DNA of 64,000 bases from Ceratotherium simum simum (GCF_000283155.1 NW_004454180.1:23956111-24020110), one strand, 5' to 3'; counted from the stretch's first letter, positions 21,351 through 33,157 are shown. The notes: a model not told the origin generated them from the letters alone. A program made the numbers and translations.

Positions 21351-23165
21351 CTAACCTGGAACTATAAAGAGAAGGAGATTCTAGGAAGTGTAATTCCTGG
21401 CTTTCCCTCTGTGATGCAAAGGAGATTTTAGAATGGGGTGGCATATATGCCAATTTGGTAACAGATAGTCCCTAGTCGTCAACCTGTTACGAGGAGGAAA
21501 TGGCACCTTTTCTCACAACCTGACCACCCTGAAGGAAAGCCGTTTCATAATTAGAATAAAAGCATCTTATGGAAGTAGGTTCTCACCACTACCCAGTGGC
21601 ACAGCCATGTGAGAAGACTGACCCCTCCTTGGAGCAACCAGGCCTGGTCTACAGAGTCAGAGAGAGCTGAGAAGCTGAGACCAAGGCTGGGGATCACAGA
21701 GCTCCACAGGGCTATCTTGGGGCAAGCACTCAGACTTCGTGCCTACTGGGATGTCCTTGTGCTCACCAAGAGTGTACCCTGTGTGGAATCTTGTTCACAG
21801 ACATGATGTTTAGCAAAGCATGTGTGTCGAGAGCGTAGTCCTACACTTGGAGGTAGGCACTGAAACCTGGGAGGTGCTTTCAATTTAGTGGGGAAGCAGG
21901 CAAGGAAGGAAAGAGTTACAATGTCATGGGTCACTAGTAAGATAGAGGTAAGACCCTGGTGCTATGGGATCCCCCAAGTACAGCTGGAGATGGGGACAAT
22001 ACGTGACAGGTGTGAGTCATTACGATGATGCCAGAGGGAAAATTGGAACCCACTAACTCAGGCCTTATAAGGCTGTACAGTTACTAAAAGGGCTTCTAGA
22101 ATTTTGGCTCTGATTTACCTGACTGTAGGATAATGAGATGGCAGGACAATCTAGACAAAGAAGAAGTTGTAAGAGTCAGAAAAATCCAGCGTGAGAGAAA
22201 CAGATCCAGAGAAGGAGGGAGGGAAAGAGAGACAGAGATAAAAAGAGAGAAGAAGGGAGAACATTCCCTTTCTTCAACTGGGATGTTCCCCATTGTGAAG
22301 CGGATAATAGGACTCAGTTTCAAGAAATTAAATAATAAAACTCAGATTAGAGAAACTAAATAATAGAGGCCTCGAAAGCCCAGTTTAAAGCTTTCCACAG
22401 CTCTATTATTTGCCTATTTAACTACTGCCAATTTCAAAATGTTTCATTGTAAAGCTCCACGCAAATATTGTGCCCATGTTTTTTTAGCTAGAAGCCATAC
22501 TCACTTTGTAAGAATGAAAAAGTTTTATTAAGATACAGATTTGACCCTAAATCAGACAATCAATAGCAAAATTTTAAAAATATGACACTTCATGATCATA
22601 TTGAAGGTTTAGTGCTGTGTTTGGGTGCAAACTGGTTACTGTAGTTGTTGTGATATGACATCATGTTCCATCACCAATTTGAGATGACGTCTTTCGAAAT
22701 CAGCACTTGAAGGTGATAGTCCTAAAATTTCACCCATCTTGATAAGGTTTCAAAAGGTGATTTTCTATTTTATTCTCCTTTGATGTGCTTCAAAAACCAA
22801 GGTGACATAGGAGCACCCACACCTATTTCTGGCAGGAAGGCATACCTCAACAAAATGAAATTATTAAATCAGAAGTTGAGTGTGTGATACCACATGTCAG
22901 GCATAAATATCACATCTAATTAAGAGGGTTTCTCTGATCACGAAGTCCAGTGTGTAATCAGAAAGCCGTACCTTAATTGATATTTAACTCCTGTCAAATT
23001 CTATTTGCATGGAAATAATGAAGATATTCCCTTAGTGTTTTCACTGTATATTGAGTCTGTATCATTGCTTATATTTGCATTAGCTACTTTTGTACGACAT
23101 AAAAAGAAAAAGGACGCTTACTTTAGGAAAAATAATGCCACCATTCAAAGAGAATCTGTTCTGCA
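21350..23165. other. Unique non-coding sequence
   Basis: Repeat-poor. A purine-rich (GA)n-like low-complexity tract lies at 22185-22262. The portion 22380-23000 is AT-rich and repeat-free with taattaag/cttaattg motifs and could be conserved non-coding DNA. No coding frame is supported. Confidence 0.5.
22185..22262. repeat. Purine-rich low-complexity tract
   Basis: About 78 bp of almost pure A/G on the plus strand (agagaaacagatccagagaa, ggagggagggaaagagagac and so on). It generates the open frames on both strands there (22133-22363 and 22096-22323 minus), which are artefacts of composition. Confidence 0.85.
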
Positions 23166-23169
23166 CTAC

Positions 23170-23385
23170 ACACTCAGCCAAACCATTTTCATGCATTACT
23201 TCATTTAATCTTTATAATACCTCTAAAATAGAGGGATTTCATTTCCCATTGTACAGAGGAGGAAACTGATGTTCAGCTCCATTAAGTAACTCAGCCAAGG
23301 TCACACAGCTAGTAAGTAGCAGAGCTAAGATTCAAAACAACTCTCTCCATCTACATAGCCCATTCACTATTCAGAATGCCACAAA
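23170..23385 (-). repeat. MIR SINE, antisense, near full length
   Basis: 'catgcattacttcatttaatctttataatacc', 'cattgtacagaggaggaaactgatgttcag' and 'gtaactcagccaaggtcacacagctagtaagtagcagagctaagattc' are the reverse-complemented MIR blocks in order. Confidence 0.95.
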
Positions 23386-23667
23386 AACTTTCTGAGTTTT
23401 GTATTTTATGTTACCATAAATTGTAATTGAATAAAATACCCTTCTTTTTAAATTCTGAATGTTACAATTGGGCCCAAATAAACATTCCCATTACATGCCA
23501 CCATGAAAGCCATAGCCAACTCTAAAATTCAGGCACATTTTTTTTTTTTTATTTCCCTTTTGAGGATTTTTGCAGTGGTTCATCATAAGAGATGATTTCT
23601 TCCAAATAATTTTTTGTATTAGCTAGATGTAAACAAAATGTCAATGTCAAAAAAAATTCCTCTACAG

Positions 23668-23885
23668 CAATGAATCTCAACAAGAGATGATTTGCCTCTC
23701 CTCCCCTCTGGGGACATTTGGCAATGTCTGGAGACATTGTGAGTTGTCAAAACTGGAAAAGTGCAATTGCATCTGGTGGGCAGAGGCCAGGGATGCTGTT
23801 GAACATTCTACAATGCTAGAATAGGCTATACAACAAAGAATTATCCAGCCCAAAACGTGAATAGAGCTGAGGTTGAGGAACTTGC
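23668..23885 (+). mobile_element. MER5A-like hAT DNA transposon remnant
   Basis: 'ctggggacatttggcaatgtctggagacattgtgagttgtcaaaactgg', 'gggcagaggccagggatgctgttgaacattctacaatgc' and 'caacaaagaattatccagcccaaaacgtgaatagagctgaggttgagg' match the non-autonomous hAT-Charlie element MER5A along nearly its whole ~190-bp length. The terminal repeat at the left (agcaatgaatctcaac) is worn. It is non-coding and long immobile. Confidence 0.92.
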
Positions 23886-24182
23886 TTTATGGTGTCATTC
23901 TCAATTAGTGAACCCTCTAGGAAGGACGTTCTGGACTCAAATTAATGAAAGTGCGACTTGTCTTCTGTTCCGGCTGCCCTCCCCTGCCACATACAATCTA
24001 TACCACTTGCTATCATCCAGCCACTGATGCCTTTTCCATTTCAGAGGTCCAAAGTTTTCTTCATGGCCTTCTCCCATTAAAGCTAAAAGTATCTGCCATC
24101 AGTCATATTTCTTGATTGATTAACACTACACTCTTGTTGAAACCTAAGTACCCGCACATGAAACGGTTCTTCACTAATTCCA

Positions 24183-25133
24183 GAATCATTCATTGAACAA
24201 ATGTTTGAGTGTCTACTATGTGCCATGCTCTGTTCTAGGCTTTAGAGATGCAGTGGTAGCAATTACAGACAGGATCCCATTACTGCATGTGATCTTATGG
24301 AAGGATATAGGCAATAAAGAAATAAACAAGGTAATTGTCATATAGTGATGCTTGCTTTGAAGACAGTCAAATAAGATGTTTTGATAGTAATGGGGAGAGG
24401 TAGGAGTAGTCCTCATTGAGGAGGCAACATCTGAACTAAGATACAAATGACAAGAAGAAAGCAACCATTTGAAAATCTGGGATTGGAGAATTCAAGACAA
24501 AGGGACCAGAAAGATCCACAGTCTCTAAAGCAGAGATGAGTTTGGCATGTTGGAAGAATAGAGAGAAAGCCAGTGTAGTTGGATTCTAGTGAATAGGTGA
24601 GAGAGTGAGAGGAAAAGAGACTGGAAAAATGACGGCAGGCCAGATGAAGTAGGGGCTCCTAGGCCATGGTAGAAATGTAGATATTCTTTTTATTGCAATG
24701 AAAAGCCATTAGACGATTTTAAACAGGGACATGAAAAAATCTGTCATGAGAAGGTGACTTTGGCTACTGTTTGGAGACTGTATTATGGGAGGCACAAGTG
24801 GAAGTGGGGAGACATGTGAAAGATGTTGGAAATAATGGGAGATGTTGTGGCTTAGACTATGGTGTAACAATGTGGATGGACAGACTTGTTATCAGGAGTT
24901 GTTTCGGAGGTAGAGATGACAGGCTTGATAATGACTGGCATGTAAGAGGAAGGCATATCAAAGGTGATACCTGGATTCTGACTTGAGCGACTGGGTGGAG
25001 GATGATGCTATTTACTGAGATGTAGCACACAAGTGAAGATGTCGAGGATTCAGAGTGTGTGAATCTGGAGATCAGAGAGGAGATCAGAGATGAAGATGTA
25101 AATTTGGATGTTGTCATCATGCAAATTGCATTT
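24183..25133 (-). repeat. L2 LINE with degraded RT coding, antisense (left part)
   Basis: Starts with the reversed tail 'cattcattgaacaaatgtttgagtgtctactatgtgcc' and runs about 950 bp in L2 antisense order: 'gaggaggcaacatctgaactaagata', 'gaaatgtagatattctttttattgcaatg', 'tttaaacagggacatg', 'gagcgactgggtggaggatgatgctatttactgagatg'. Read on the minus strand near 25135-25060, the frame gives NLHDDNIQIYIFISDLLSDL, a worn version of the L2 reverse-transcriptase YADD-box region. Stops and frame changes elsewhere mean it is inactive. Confidence 0.95.
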
Positions 25134-25147
25134 AAAACCTGAAACTG
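25134..25147. repeat. ERE target-site duplication, left
   Basis: aaaacctgaaactg precedes the ERE. aaaacctggaactg follows it at 25457-25470 (13 of 14 identical), showing that the SINE integrated into pre-existing L2 sequence. Confidence 0.85.
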
Positions 25148-25148
25148 G

Positions 25149-25460
25149 AGTCCAGCCCCGTGGCTTAGCTGTTGACTGTGCACGCTCCAAGACTGGCGGC
25201 CTCGGGTTCGGATCCCAGGCGCGCACTGATGCACCACTCATCTGGCCATGCTGAGGCCGTGTCCCATATACAGCAACTAGAAGGATGTGCAACTATGACA
25301 TACAACTATCTACTGGGGCCTTGGGGAGAAAAAGGGAAAAAAAGGAGGAGGATTGTCAACAGATGTTAGTTCAGGGCCCGTCTTCCTCAGCAAAAAGAGG
25401 GGGATTGGCGTGGATGTTAGCTCAGGGCTGATCTTCCTCACACACACACACACAAAAAAA
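25149..25460 (+). mobile_element. ERE SINE, composite subtype with (CA)n tail, nested in L2
   Basis: Head 'tccagccccgtggcttagctgttgactgtg', B box ggttcggatcc (25205-25215), body 'cagcaactagaaggatgtgc' and 'catacaactatctactgggg'. Two tail modules follow ('acagatgttagttcagggcc', 'ggatgttagctcagggctga'), ending in (CA)n then A7. It shares body, double tail module and (CA)n end with the copy at 41787. The 5' half retains CpGs, so it is relatively young. Confidence 0.95.
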
Positions 25461-25470
25461 CCTGGAACTG

Positions 25471-25570
25471 AATGAGATCACCTGAGAAGTGTATATTCAT
25501 ACAGAAAAGAGACTTATGAAGAAACTTGGGAGCAATCCAACCTCCAGGAGTTGACATCTATCCTCGGTAA
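25471..25570 (-). repeat. L2 LINE, antisense (right part)
   Basis: 'aatgagatcacctgagaagtgtatattcatacagaaaagagac' and 'gagcaatccaacctccagg' continue the antisense L2 (GGATGAGATCACCTAGGGAGAGAGTG...) on the far side of the ERE. Only the left part shows the RT motif. Confidence 0.82.
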
Positions 25571-28270
25571 AAAGAATTGCAAGTATCAACGAGTAGATAA
25601 GAGGTATTATGTACAGCAGAGGAGATCTGAAAAAATTATTATGCTGACTTGTTGTGCTCTAAACCAAAACAAAAGTGTGTGTGTGTGTATGTGGAGAGAG
25701 AGAACACAAGTTTTAAAATCATAAAGTAGTATTATAAGTGTTAAGGTAGCATTATTAGTTCTTTTACAGTAACTGACAAGAAAAGTATAGGAAACCTGAA
25801 ATAAAAGAAATAAAAAATAGCCCCAATGCCTTTGGAGAGGTTAACTTGTGCTGACCGCGTCCTTCCTGGGGTCTTTTTGATACAGGCTTTGCTTTTTATC
25901 CTCATCTTCTCACGTTGAATACACTCTCCTCAAACCCTGGTGTTTTTACCTGCTAAGTTGTGCAATTTTATTCACTAAGACGTGCTTCTATTCAAGTGTT
26001 AGACTTACCAATTATCTGTATTAAATTTCTTCTTTCTAGGCTATTGAGATTTTTTTGAAATCTGATTCTGCTATTATATATATTAGTATTATTTCCAGTT
26101 TCTTATTACCTGCAAATTTAAGCAATATGTCTTAACCGAAGTCTTAGTAGAAATGTTGGTCAGATGAGGGCCAAGGACCTGAAGGGCTTCACCAGGGATC
26201 TTCCTCCATTAGATACCACAGCTCGCTTCAGATACCATCAATTGTGCAACCCCCAAATTGTAAAAGCATTGAACCCATATTTGCACCGTTATGTACATTT
26301 TTTTTTTTTTTTACAAACTGTCTATCTGAAATATGCTCCCACTCTGTCTTATAAGCTTTCACTTGTAAAAGAGGCTAGAGATTCTACCCCCAAATCAGGC
26401 AAGGTCAGTATGACATAAGTCGTTATTAGGAAATATATGGCAGCTCCCAGGATTGCCATTTTTTTCCTAATTGATCACAAATCTCTTTTTAATAGAGTCT
26501 ATTTTAAAATAATATTCAGAAGTGTCTTTAAGTTCACTAAGGTTTTTTGAAAAGATATTGTCCCAATCAGTCCTTCAGTGTCTATTCTTCTCCCCACATT
26601 CATCAAATATTACCAACAGCAGCTCCGTGAGCTAACTTGCAGTTCTATCCAGGAAGGAGACACCCACTTCCTGACAGTTACCTCACCTTGTTTGGGCTTC
26701 AGTATCCTCTTACTAATGCACGTCTCTCTCTTAAATCCGACCACCCTTCCCATTGACAGAGATGATGGACTCAAGGTAAGGAATAAAGGAGTTAAGTTTT
26801 TTCTCTGTCAATATATCACCAGCATATTTTCAGGCAAGAGCCGGGTTTGTTTGTTTTATTTGTTAAGCTTTAAGTTTTAAAAATATATGTACTTTTAACT
26901 TTATATTTTTATATTTTTGCAATTGTTATTGCTTAACAATAATATATGTGGCAGTTAGATTACAACCACATCATTCTCTAGAGTTGAGGCCTAATCATCA
27001 AATCAGGCCTGTTCTTTTCCTTCGAAGGAGCAGTAGGATAGGTTCATTTTGACAAAGGGAAGTAGCTGAAATTTGAGCATGAGTTTATCCTCAGATTGAG
27101 GATCCTTTTATCCTTTTATTCTTTTTTCTTTTTATTTTCTTCTTTCTTTGTTTTTTGCAATGATATCAAAGAATTAAGTGAAGCCTTTTAAAATTTTCTG
27201 GGTAACATTGGATGAGTTTTGGCTATTAGTTTTTACAACACTTTTACTCAATTTAGCTAGCACTTTAATGAAAAAACTTTTCCCCAATGGTGATTAAATA
27301 GCACATCTATGTTGTGATTCTTTCATAGCCTAAGAGTTTTTATTTTCCCTCTCTGTGAAAAAATAAGTTTTTATTTTCCCTCTCTGTGAATGGCTTTGAT
27401 CCATTTTATTAGATAAGAACATGGGTCCCCAGAACATAAAATTTTTTAATAAATATTTTTAATAAATGCATCCGAGTGAATAAATAGAGCTAATAAAATG
27501 TGACAAATACAAAACATACTTATATACAAATTTATAAGCTGTCCAACTCCTAGTCTTTGCTATAGGATAGTATACAAAATGTGAACACATTTTAGGAAGG
27601 TCCGATCGAGCAGCTGAAAATATATTTCATGTGATTTTTTGGAAATGAATTATCTTACTCAGTGCCCTCCATCCCTTTATTGTGCCTTACTCAACTCTTC
27701 TTTCCTATCGCACATCTTGAGATGTTTGAGTTGTGGGCTGAATACTCACCCCTTCACTCCATAAGCAAGCAGTGAGTGTATACCATTCGGTGGGAATACA
27801 TCTTGTTGTTCCCTTGACTGTCAGTGTTCTTGTGGTTTCAGACTTTTTCTGGCTGTATGTCTACATCGCCAAAATGTTTTTGTCTTAGAGTCACTTACAG
27901 TAGCGCTATATGGGATAGAAACCTCTGAGCTGTGCAGTCAAACTTTATTCAGTCATGTGAAAAATGTTAGTGAAAAGTATCCCTAATCACTACTGTCACT
28001 ACACACTTCCCATTTCAAACTTTACTACACAACTTCCAGTGTCTTTTGTTGGAGACCTAAACAAGCGATGAAAGAAGAAGCCTTAGAATTTCAAAGATGA
28101 ACCCCTTGGTTTAGCTCCTAAAAGCAGCCAGAGGGAGAAAATAGCTCACTAAAAGCATCTGCAATGAGTTTTTACAGGTAACTTTTCAACAGCAATTGTG
28201 GAATCCAGAAGATGGTGGAATGCATCTTTAGTGTGCTCCAAAAGACAGCTGTCAGCCTAAAATTTGAAAC
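25570..28270. other. AT-rich unique sequence with simple repeats
   Basis: No gene or recognised interspersed repeat. Contains a (GT)n run at 25674-25690, T-runs at 26299-26313 and 27110-27160, and a 25-bp direct duplication at 27335-27390. The 100-codon frame at 26578-26880 has no signature. Confidence 0.5.
27335..27390. repeat. 25-bp near-tandem duplication
   Basis: agtttttattttccctctct plus gtgaa occurs at 27335-27359 and again at 27366-27390, separated by 6 bases of A/T. The copies are identical over 25 bases, giving a 31-bp period. Confidence 0.95.
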
Positions 28271-28279
28271 CCAGTGGAA

Positions 28280-28770
28280 CTGTTTTCAAAAACCAGAGTA
28301 AAATAAATTCAATCTTGGAAAATTTTTAAAAAGTTTGCCAACAAAGACCTTCGTTTGGAAAGAATATATTTCAGAAATAAATAATTTATACCAGAGGAAA
28401 ATCTGGGATGAAAAAAGGAAAGTGAGCAAACAAAATGACATATATGTCGGTAGCTTTAAGCCAATATCTTTTGAAAAACAAGCAAACATAATAATATCTA
28501 GTTTGTAGGACTAAAAATTAAAAGAAAAAAACTTAGATAAAATATTGAAAAGCAGCATAATATAAACCAGGAGAGGGTCAGAATTAAAGTACTGTAAGAT
28601 CTCTTTACTGTTTGGGGAGAGGTTAAAGATACTAATTAACTTTAGACTTTATTAAGTATGCATGTTCACATTTTGATAGTATCAACAAACAGAAAGGAAT
28701 TAGTGTATATAAATATCAAACCACTAGTGGGAAAAAATGGAATGAGAAAAAAATCCAATCACTCAGATGC
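28280..28770 (+). repeat. Possible L1M 3' region, diverged
   Basis: A-rich sequence with blocks such as 'aagtatgcatgttcacattttgatagtatcaacaaacagaaagg' and 'atcaaaccactagtgggaaaaaatgg' that resemble L1M 3' untranslated sequence. It may belong to a separate copy from the ORF2 remnant that follows. Family uncertain. Confidence 0.5.
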
Positions 28771-30080
28771 ATTTCCGATTAAAATCCCAATATAATTGTA
28801 AATATATACAGAAAAGCAAAGGATCAGGAAAAGCCAATTCATGAAGAGGAAAATATGGGGTTAATTGTGGTACTAGATATCAAACTGATTAAAAAACATT
28901 AGTAATTAAGACATGACACACGGATGCAGGAATAGACAATTAGATCATAGAAGAATAAGACAGACATAACGTTGCAGATCACTAGGGGGGAAATGAGCCA
29001 TTCAGTAGATATTAGTGGAACAATCGTTAATCTGTATGGAAAAAAAAACACACCTGGATATTTCCCTCAAACTAACACATACCACAAAAAGCAGAAATCA
29101 TAAAGGAAAAATTAACAAATTTGACTACATTAAAATTGTAAACTATTCATATCAAAATATATTTTAAAAATGAGAAGAGCAGCCACAAAATGGAAGAAGA
29201 TATTTATAACATGTTAAGCCAAAAAGGAATTAGTAGCCATGATATATAAAGCACTTCTTCAAATCAAGAAGAAAAAGACAAGCTACTTAAAGAAAAATAC
29301 ATAAAGGCAGAAGAAAACAGACGTTTCATAGAAAAGAAAAGTCAACATTCCAATAAATAGAGGAAAAGATAATCACTCTTATTTTTAATCAAGGAAAGGC
29401 AAATTAATACCATCATGAGATACTGTTATACCCACCAAATTGGACAATTTTTTAAAGTAGAATAATAAGTTTTGATGAGGCTGTGGAAAGGAGAACTTTC
29501 ACACATTTCTGGTGGGTGTGTGAATTATCCAGTAGGTTACTGGTGGGCATATTTAACGACCCAGCAATTCTTTTCCCAGATATGCAACCTAGAAAAAGTC
29601 CTACATATATACAACAGAATAAATGTGTTGCATTGATTGTAACTATAAAAACTGGAAATAACACAAATGTTCATCAACAGGATAATGAATAAATAAATTT
29701 TGGTTCCATGACTACTAAATAGTGGTGAAATGAAGGAAATACACAACTTACATCAGCATGAATCTCATAAACATAATGTTGAGCAGAAAAAAAATGTTGT
29801 GGAATAATACATATATATTGTGATACTCCTTATACAAAATTTTAAAATATGCAAAACTAAACAATATTTCAGGCTACATACATATGCATTATAACAATGA
29901 AGAAATGCCACAGAATGATAAAAAGTTCTGAATACAGATGACCTCTGAGGGGAAGAGAAGGGAAGGGCCTCACAAGAGGCTTCAGTGAGATATGAAACAC
30001 CCTATTTCTTAGTGTGGGTATCACTTTAGTACTTTTCATACATTTTATACATGTTATAAATATAATATATTTCCATGATA
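28770..30080 (+). repeat. L1 ORF2 3'-portion remnant, sense
   Basis: Blocks in L1 ORF2 order: 'gattaaaatcccaatataa', 'agtaattaagacatgacacac', 'gcaggaatagacaattagatcatagaag', 'gcagaaatcataaaggaaaaattaacaaatttgac', 'ataccatcatgagatactgttatacccacc', 'gatgaggctgtggaaaggagaactttcac', 'acgacccagcaattcttttcccag' and 'gttcatcaacaggataatgaataaa'. Frames are broken by stops and indels throughout. This is the C-terminal half of ORF2 of an old element and is inactive. Confidence 0.88.
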
Positions 30081-30560
30081 TACTACACATCATGGAAGTC
30101 ATTATAAATTATATTTATAACATGTAATTACATGTTATAACATGAATAACATATAATATCATAAGTATAAAATATTCTATAATTTAAAAAATAAGAAATA
30201 AAATTCCATAATTTAAAAGAATAAAAAGTAGGTTAAATTGCCTATTTCCCACCCTTGTCACCTATCCTAATGATAAAATAAAAGCATCAAAATAAAATGA
30301 ATGCATGACTAATCTTCTTTTAGTTAAAGTTTATTAAAGTCAACAGCATTAATGTTTTCACTAAAATAGATTCTAAAATATGCCAGAAAAAAATCAGCAT
30401 ATAATACATACAACTATCACTAATTAATGCACATGTCTGGCCACTAGTAAGGCACTAATCTCTCCAGGCTTCAATTTCGTCATCTGTCAGGTGAGATGCT
30501 CAAATCAACAGATTTCTAAGAAACTTCTTACAGTAAGTTTCTAGGTACCAGTCTGGTGTG
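30081..30560. other. AT-rich sequence with a perfect palindrome
   Basis: A very AT-rich stretch (30040-30230) with repeated ttataacatg words, including the 26-bp perfect palindrome at 30115-30140. It then becomes unique non-coding DNA. Confidence 0.6.
30115..30140. repeat. 26-bp perfect palindrome
   Basis: ttataacatgtaa at 30115-30127 is followed directly by its exact reverse complement ttacatgttataa at 30128-30140. There is no spacer. The palindrome lies inside a larger AT-rich patch. Confidence 0.97.
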
Positions 30561-30700
30561 TAACTTGAATGCTCTCTCCAGTAGGCAGGAGCACACATTT
30601 CAATCTGTGGTATTCTGGAAGGCAGAGGCCATGTCTTTCATTGCTGTACCTGCAGTGACCATATGGTAGATGGTCAAATAAATGTGAGTGGAATAAACGA
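30560..30700 (+). repeat. L2 LINE 3' end
   Basis: 'tctggaaggcagaggccatgtctttcattgctgtacctgcagtgaccatatggtagatggtcaaataaatgtgagtggaat' (read in parts) follows the L2 terminal order. Confidence 0.75.
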
Positions 30701-30704
30701 TTTT

Positions 30705-31530
30705 GGCATTATGTGCTAGTGAAGGCGGGGCGTGCTAAAATCTCATCATATCCTGGAAGTCATTATAAAACAAAATTAGATGGTTTTACACCACCATTGC
30801 AGAGATCATGGATAATAAAATATCCAAAATGTGGAAAAAACGTCAATTTTAGGGTACACATTTTTCACATTTTGTCTTCTCTGAAATCAAGGTGGGTCTT
30901 GCAATAGATGTCACTTTTTCAACTGTTATCAGCCGGGCAGCAGTTGCGATGCAGCTATCATTGCCTGATTATAAACAGACTTACACTATGATTCCTGGTG
31001 GCATAATACACAATAGAATTCCTTGACGCTTCAGTCCACAAATCTTTTAAGAATGAGTCCTACTAATCTTCTCTGAAAAGCTTCTAGTGACGTATTCTGT
31101 TACGATCAAGAAAACCCAGCTTCAAAAGTAGTAAAATAGATATACTAGTATTTTAGAAGAAAATCTTGGAGACGACATAGAGCATCCATTTAAGAAAAAT
31201 CTCCATCAAAAAAATGTTTTGGATGGCACAGAGAACAAGATTGATTGGAAAAACAGAGACAGAGAAATCTGAGTTGCCATATAATTCACAAGAGTTGGAC
31301 TCGAAATGTGAATAGACTTAGGAAAATCTTAACCACTGCATGTAGCTTATATTTTCTCTATATATAAACAAGAGTATATATTTTAAAACAGTTTCTCCTA
31401 TCACTGGCCTAGTCACTGACACTATCAAAACTTAAAGGGTTAATTCCCATTGTTAAATTTTAGTTATGGAAACTGGGGGCCAGGAGAGGGCAGCAAAGAA
31501 CTAACCTGAAGGGTTTTGTTTTGTTATAAC
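30705..31530. other. Unique non-coding sequence
   Basis: No repeat family or coding frame recognised. Confidence 0.5.
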
Positions 31531-31700
31531 TATACAAAGGGCTCTTGATAGTTTATGAAGCTCTTTCATATATATGAACTTATGGCATCTCCACAGCAAA
31601 ACGGGGGTTGGGGGGACAGTTATTTCCATCCTCATTTAACAGACAAGGAAACTGAGACTTGGAGAAATTAAGCGACTAGTTTGAGGTGGTCCAGCTAAGG
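31530..31700 (-). repeat. MIR SINE, antisense
   Basis: 'tatatatgaacttatggcatctccacagc' and 'tccatcctcatttaacagacaaggaaactgagacttggagaaattaagcgac' are the reverse-complemented MIR core. Confidence 0.9.
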
Positions 31701-33150
31701 GGTGGCCCTTGATGAACTCAAGAGGAGAGTTGGACTTATGTGCATTCTTCTCCTTCAAATGCTGGTGGAAACCTTTGAAAAGCCCAGTGGATGATCAGGA
31801 GGAGAATTGGAGATGGGTTCTGTTGAGATCCAGGTCAGCCCAGGACCAGGGTATGTGGTGAAGATGACATGAATCAGGATGAAGATGTGAAATCAGAAGT
31901 CAAACCAAAGACCAAGATCTTACGTAAATACCAAACCAGTCCATGATCACCAAAGAGCAGAAGACAGGTCTGAACTGAATTCAGACGTGGGCCACAGAGG
32001 AAAGCCCAGAGAGCATGTTGTGCTACCAGAGTGCCTGAGAGCTCCGTGAGTGCTGGTTGGGTCTCAGTCCCTGCCCTTTCTGGTCTTTGAGTGGCTTAGC
32101 CTCTGATATATTGAAAGGGAGAACAGCTACTGGCCCCTTGGCAATAACTTTTGAGCGAGACGCCGAGGTATTTTGTCCTGGTAAAGTTACAGATGAGATG
32201 AACAAAAGACATTTGCTGTGTTCTACCTCACTTCCTAGCAATTAAAAAGAAAAAAAAAAATCCAGAAGGAGAGTTTCTGCTTCGTTTACCAAGTGGTTAT
32301 TTTCTAAAAGCTCAAGTCAAGAAATGGAATATTTTGACGCCCTACTGGGAAGGTGTATATGATTCTTGATTCCAAAGAAATTGCACTAAACCTTTTGGCC
32401 TGATAGGTGTAGTGTAGGTGAAGGATTACTTTGTGTTGTCAGGATTCATTTCTTTACTGAGCAGTCACTTCCCAAAGTAAGCTATGTGGTTGAGATTTTG
32501 AAGGCTTTTGTTTCCGCTGAAACACAGAGATGAGGAATGTTCTGTAGCAGATGAGCGCAAAGTCTACTTAATATTCTCCTACATGGCCACCTCTCGGGAA
32601 CACCCCTGAGAGGAAGGTTGAAAGGTATACCTACAGCAGTGTTTTCTTAGGGAAGATGGGTCTCAGAATGCACAGTAGAGAAATAGAGTTTCTAGGCAAA
32701 TTGCACATACTAAAAATGTCAATGAATACGAATGTTAAACTAGTCCTCTTCCCAGAAATCACACAAATAGGAAAATGGAAGGATTCGGCATTCTTTATTC
32801 CTCATTTGGAATAAATCATGCTTTGTGCTGGGGGAATGGAAGAGAGGCTATTTGTAGATAAGTACTGACGTGTAGGAGGATGATGGAGATAGGATTGGTA
32901 TTGCTTGTTCCAACAAAATCTGTGCTTCACCCAGACCATTACATGCACATTTTCTGAGGACTTAAGCAGTGTATAGTAAGATACAAATACACTGAGAGCT
33001 GAAAGGTTCAAACTCACACAGTCATTTTATTAATGATCTGTCTTTGACTCTCTTTTTGTTTCACTCTAGGATAACAAATACGAAATATATTTTTTAAATC
33101 TATTTTCATATCTAGATTTGCATTTGTTCCCGGAGTGAAGAGAACGCAGC
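31700..33150. other. Unique non-coding sequence
   Basis: Repeat-free as far as I can see. Paired opposite-strand frames at 32023-32245 are shadows of each other with no signature. Confidence 0.5.
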
Positions 33151-33157
33151 ACAGAAA

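Noticed and set aside
22133..22363. Arg/Glu-rich 76-codon frame
   Set aside because: Produced by the purine-rich low-complexity tract at 22185-22262.
24857..25292. Minus-strand frames of 126 and 80 codons
   Set aside because: They run from the ERE head into antisense L2. The only protein-like signal is the worn L2 reverse transcriptase, not a host gene.
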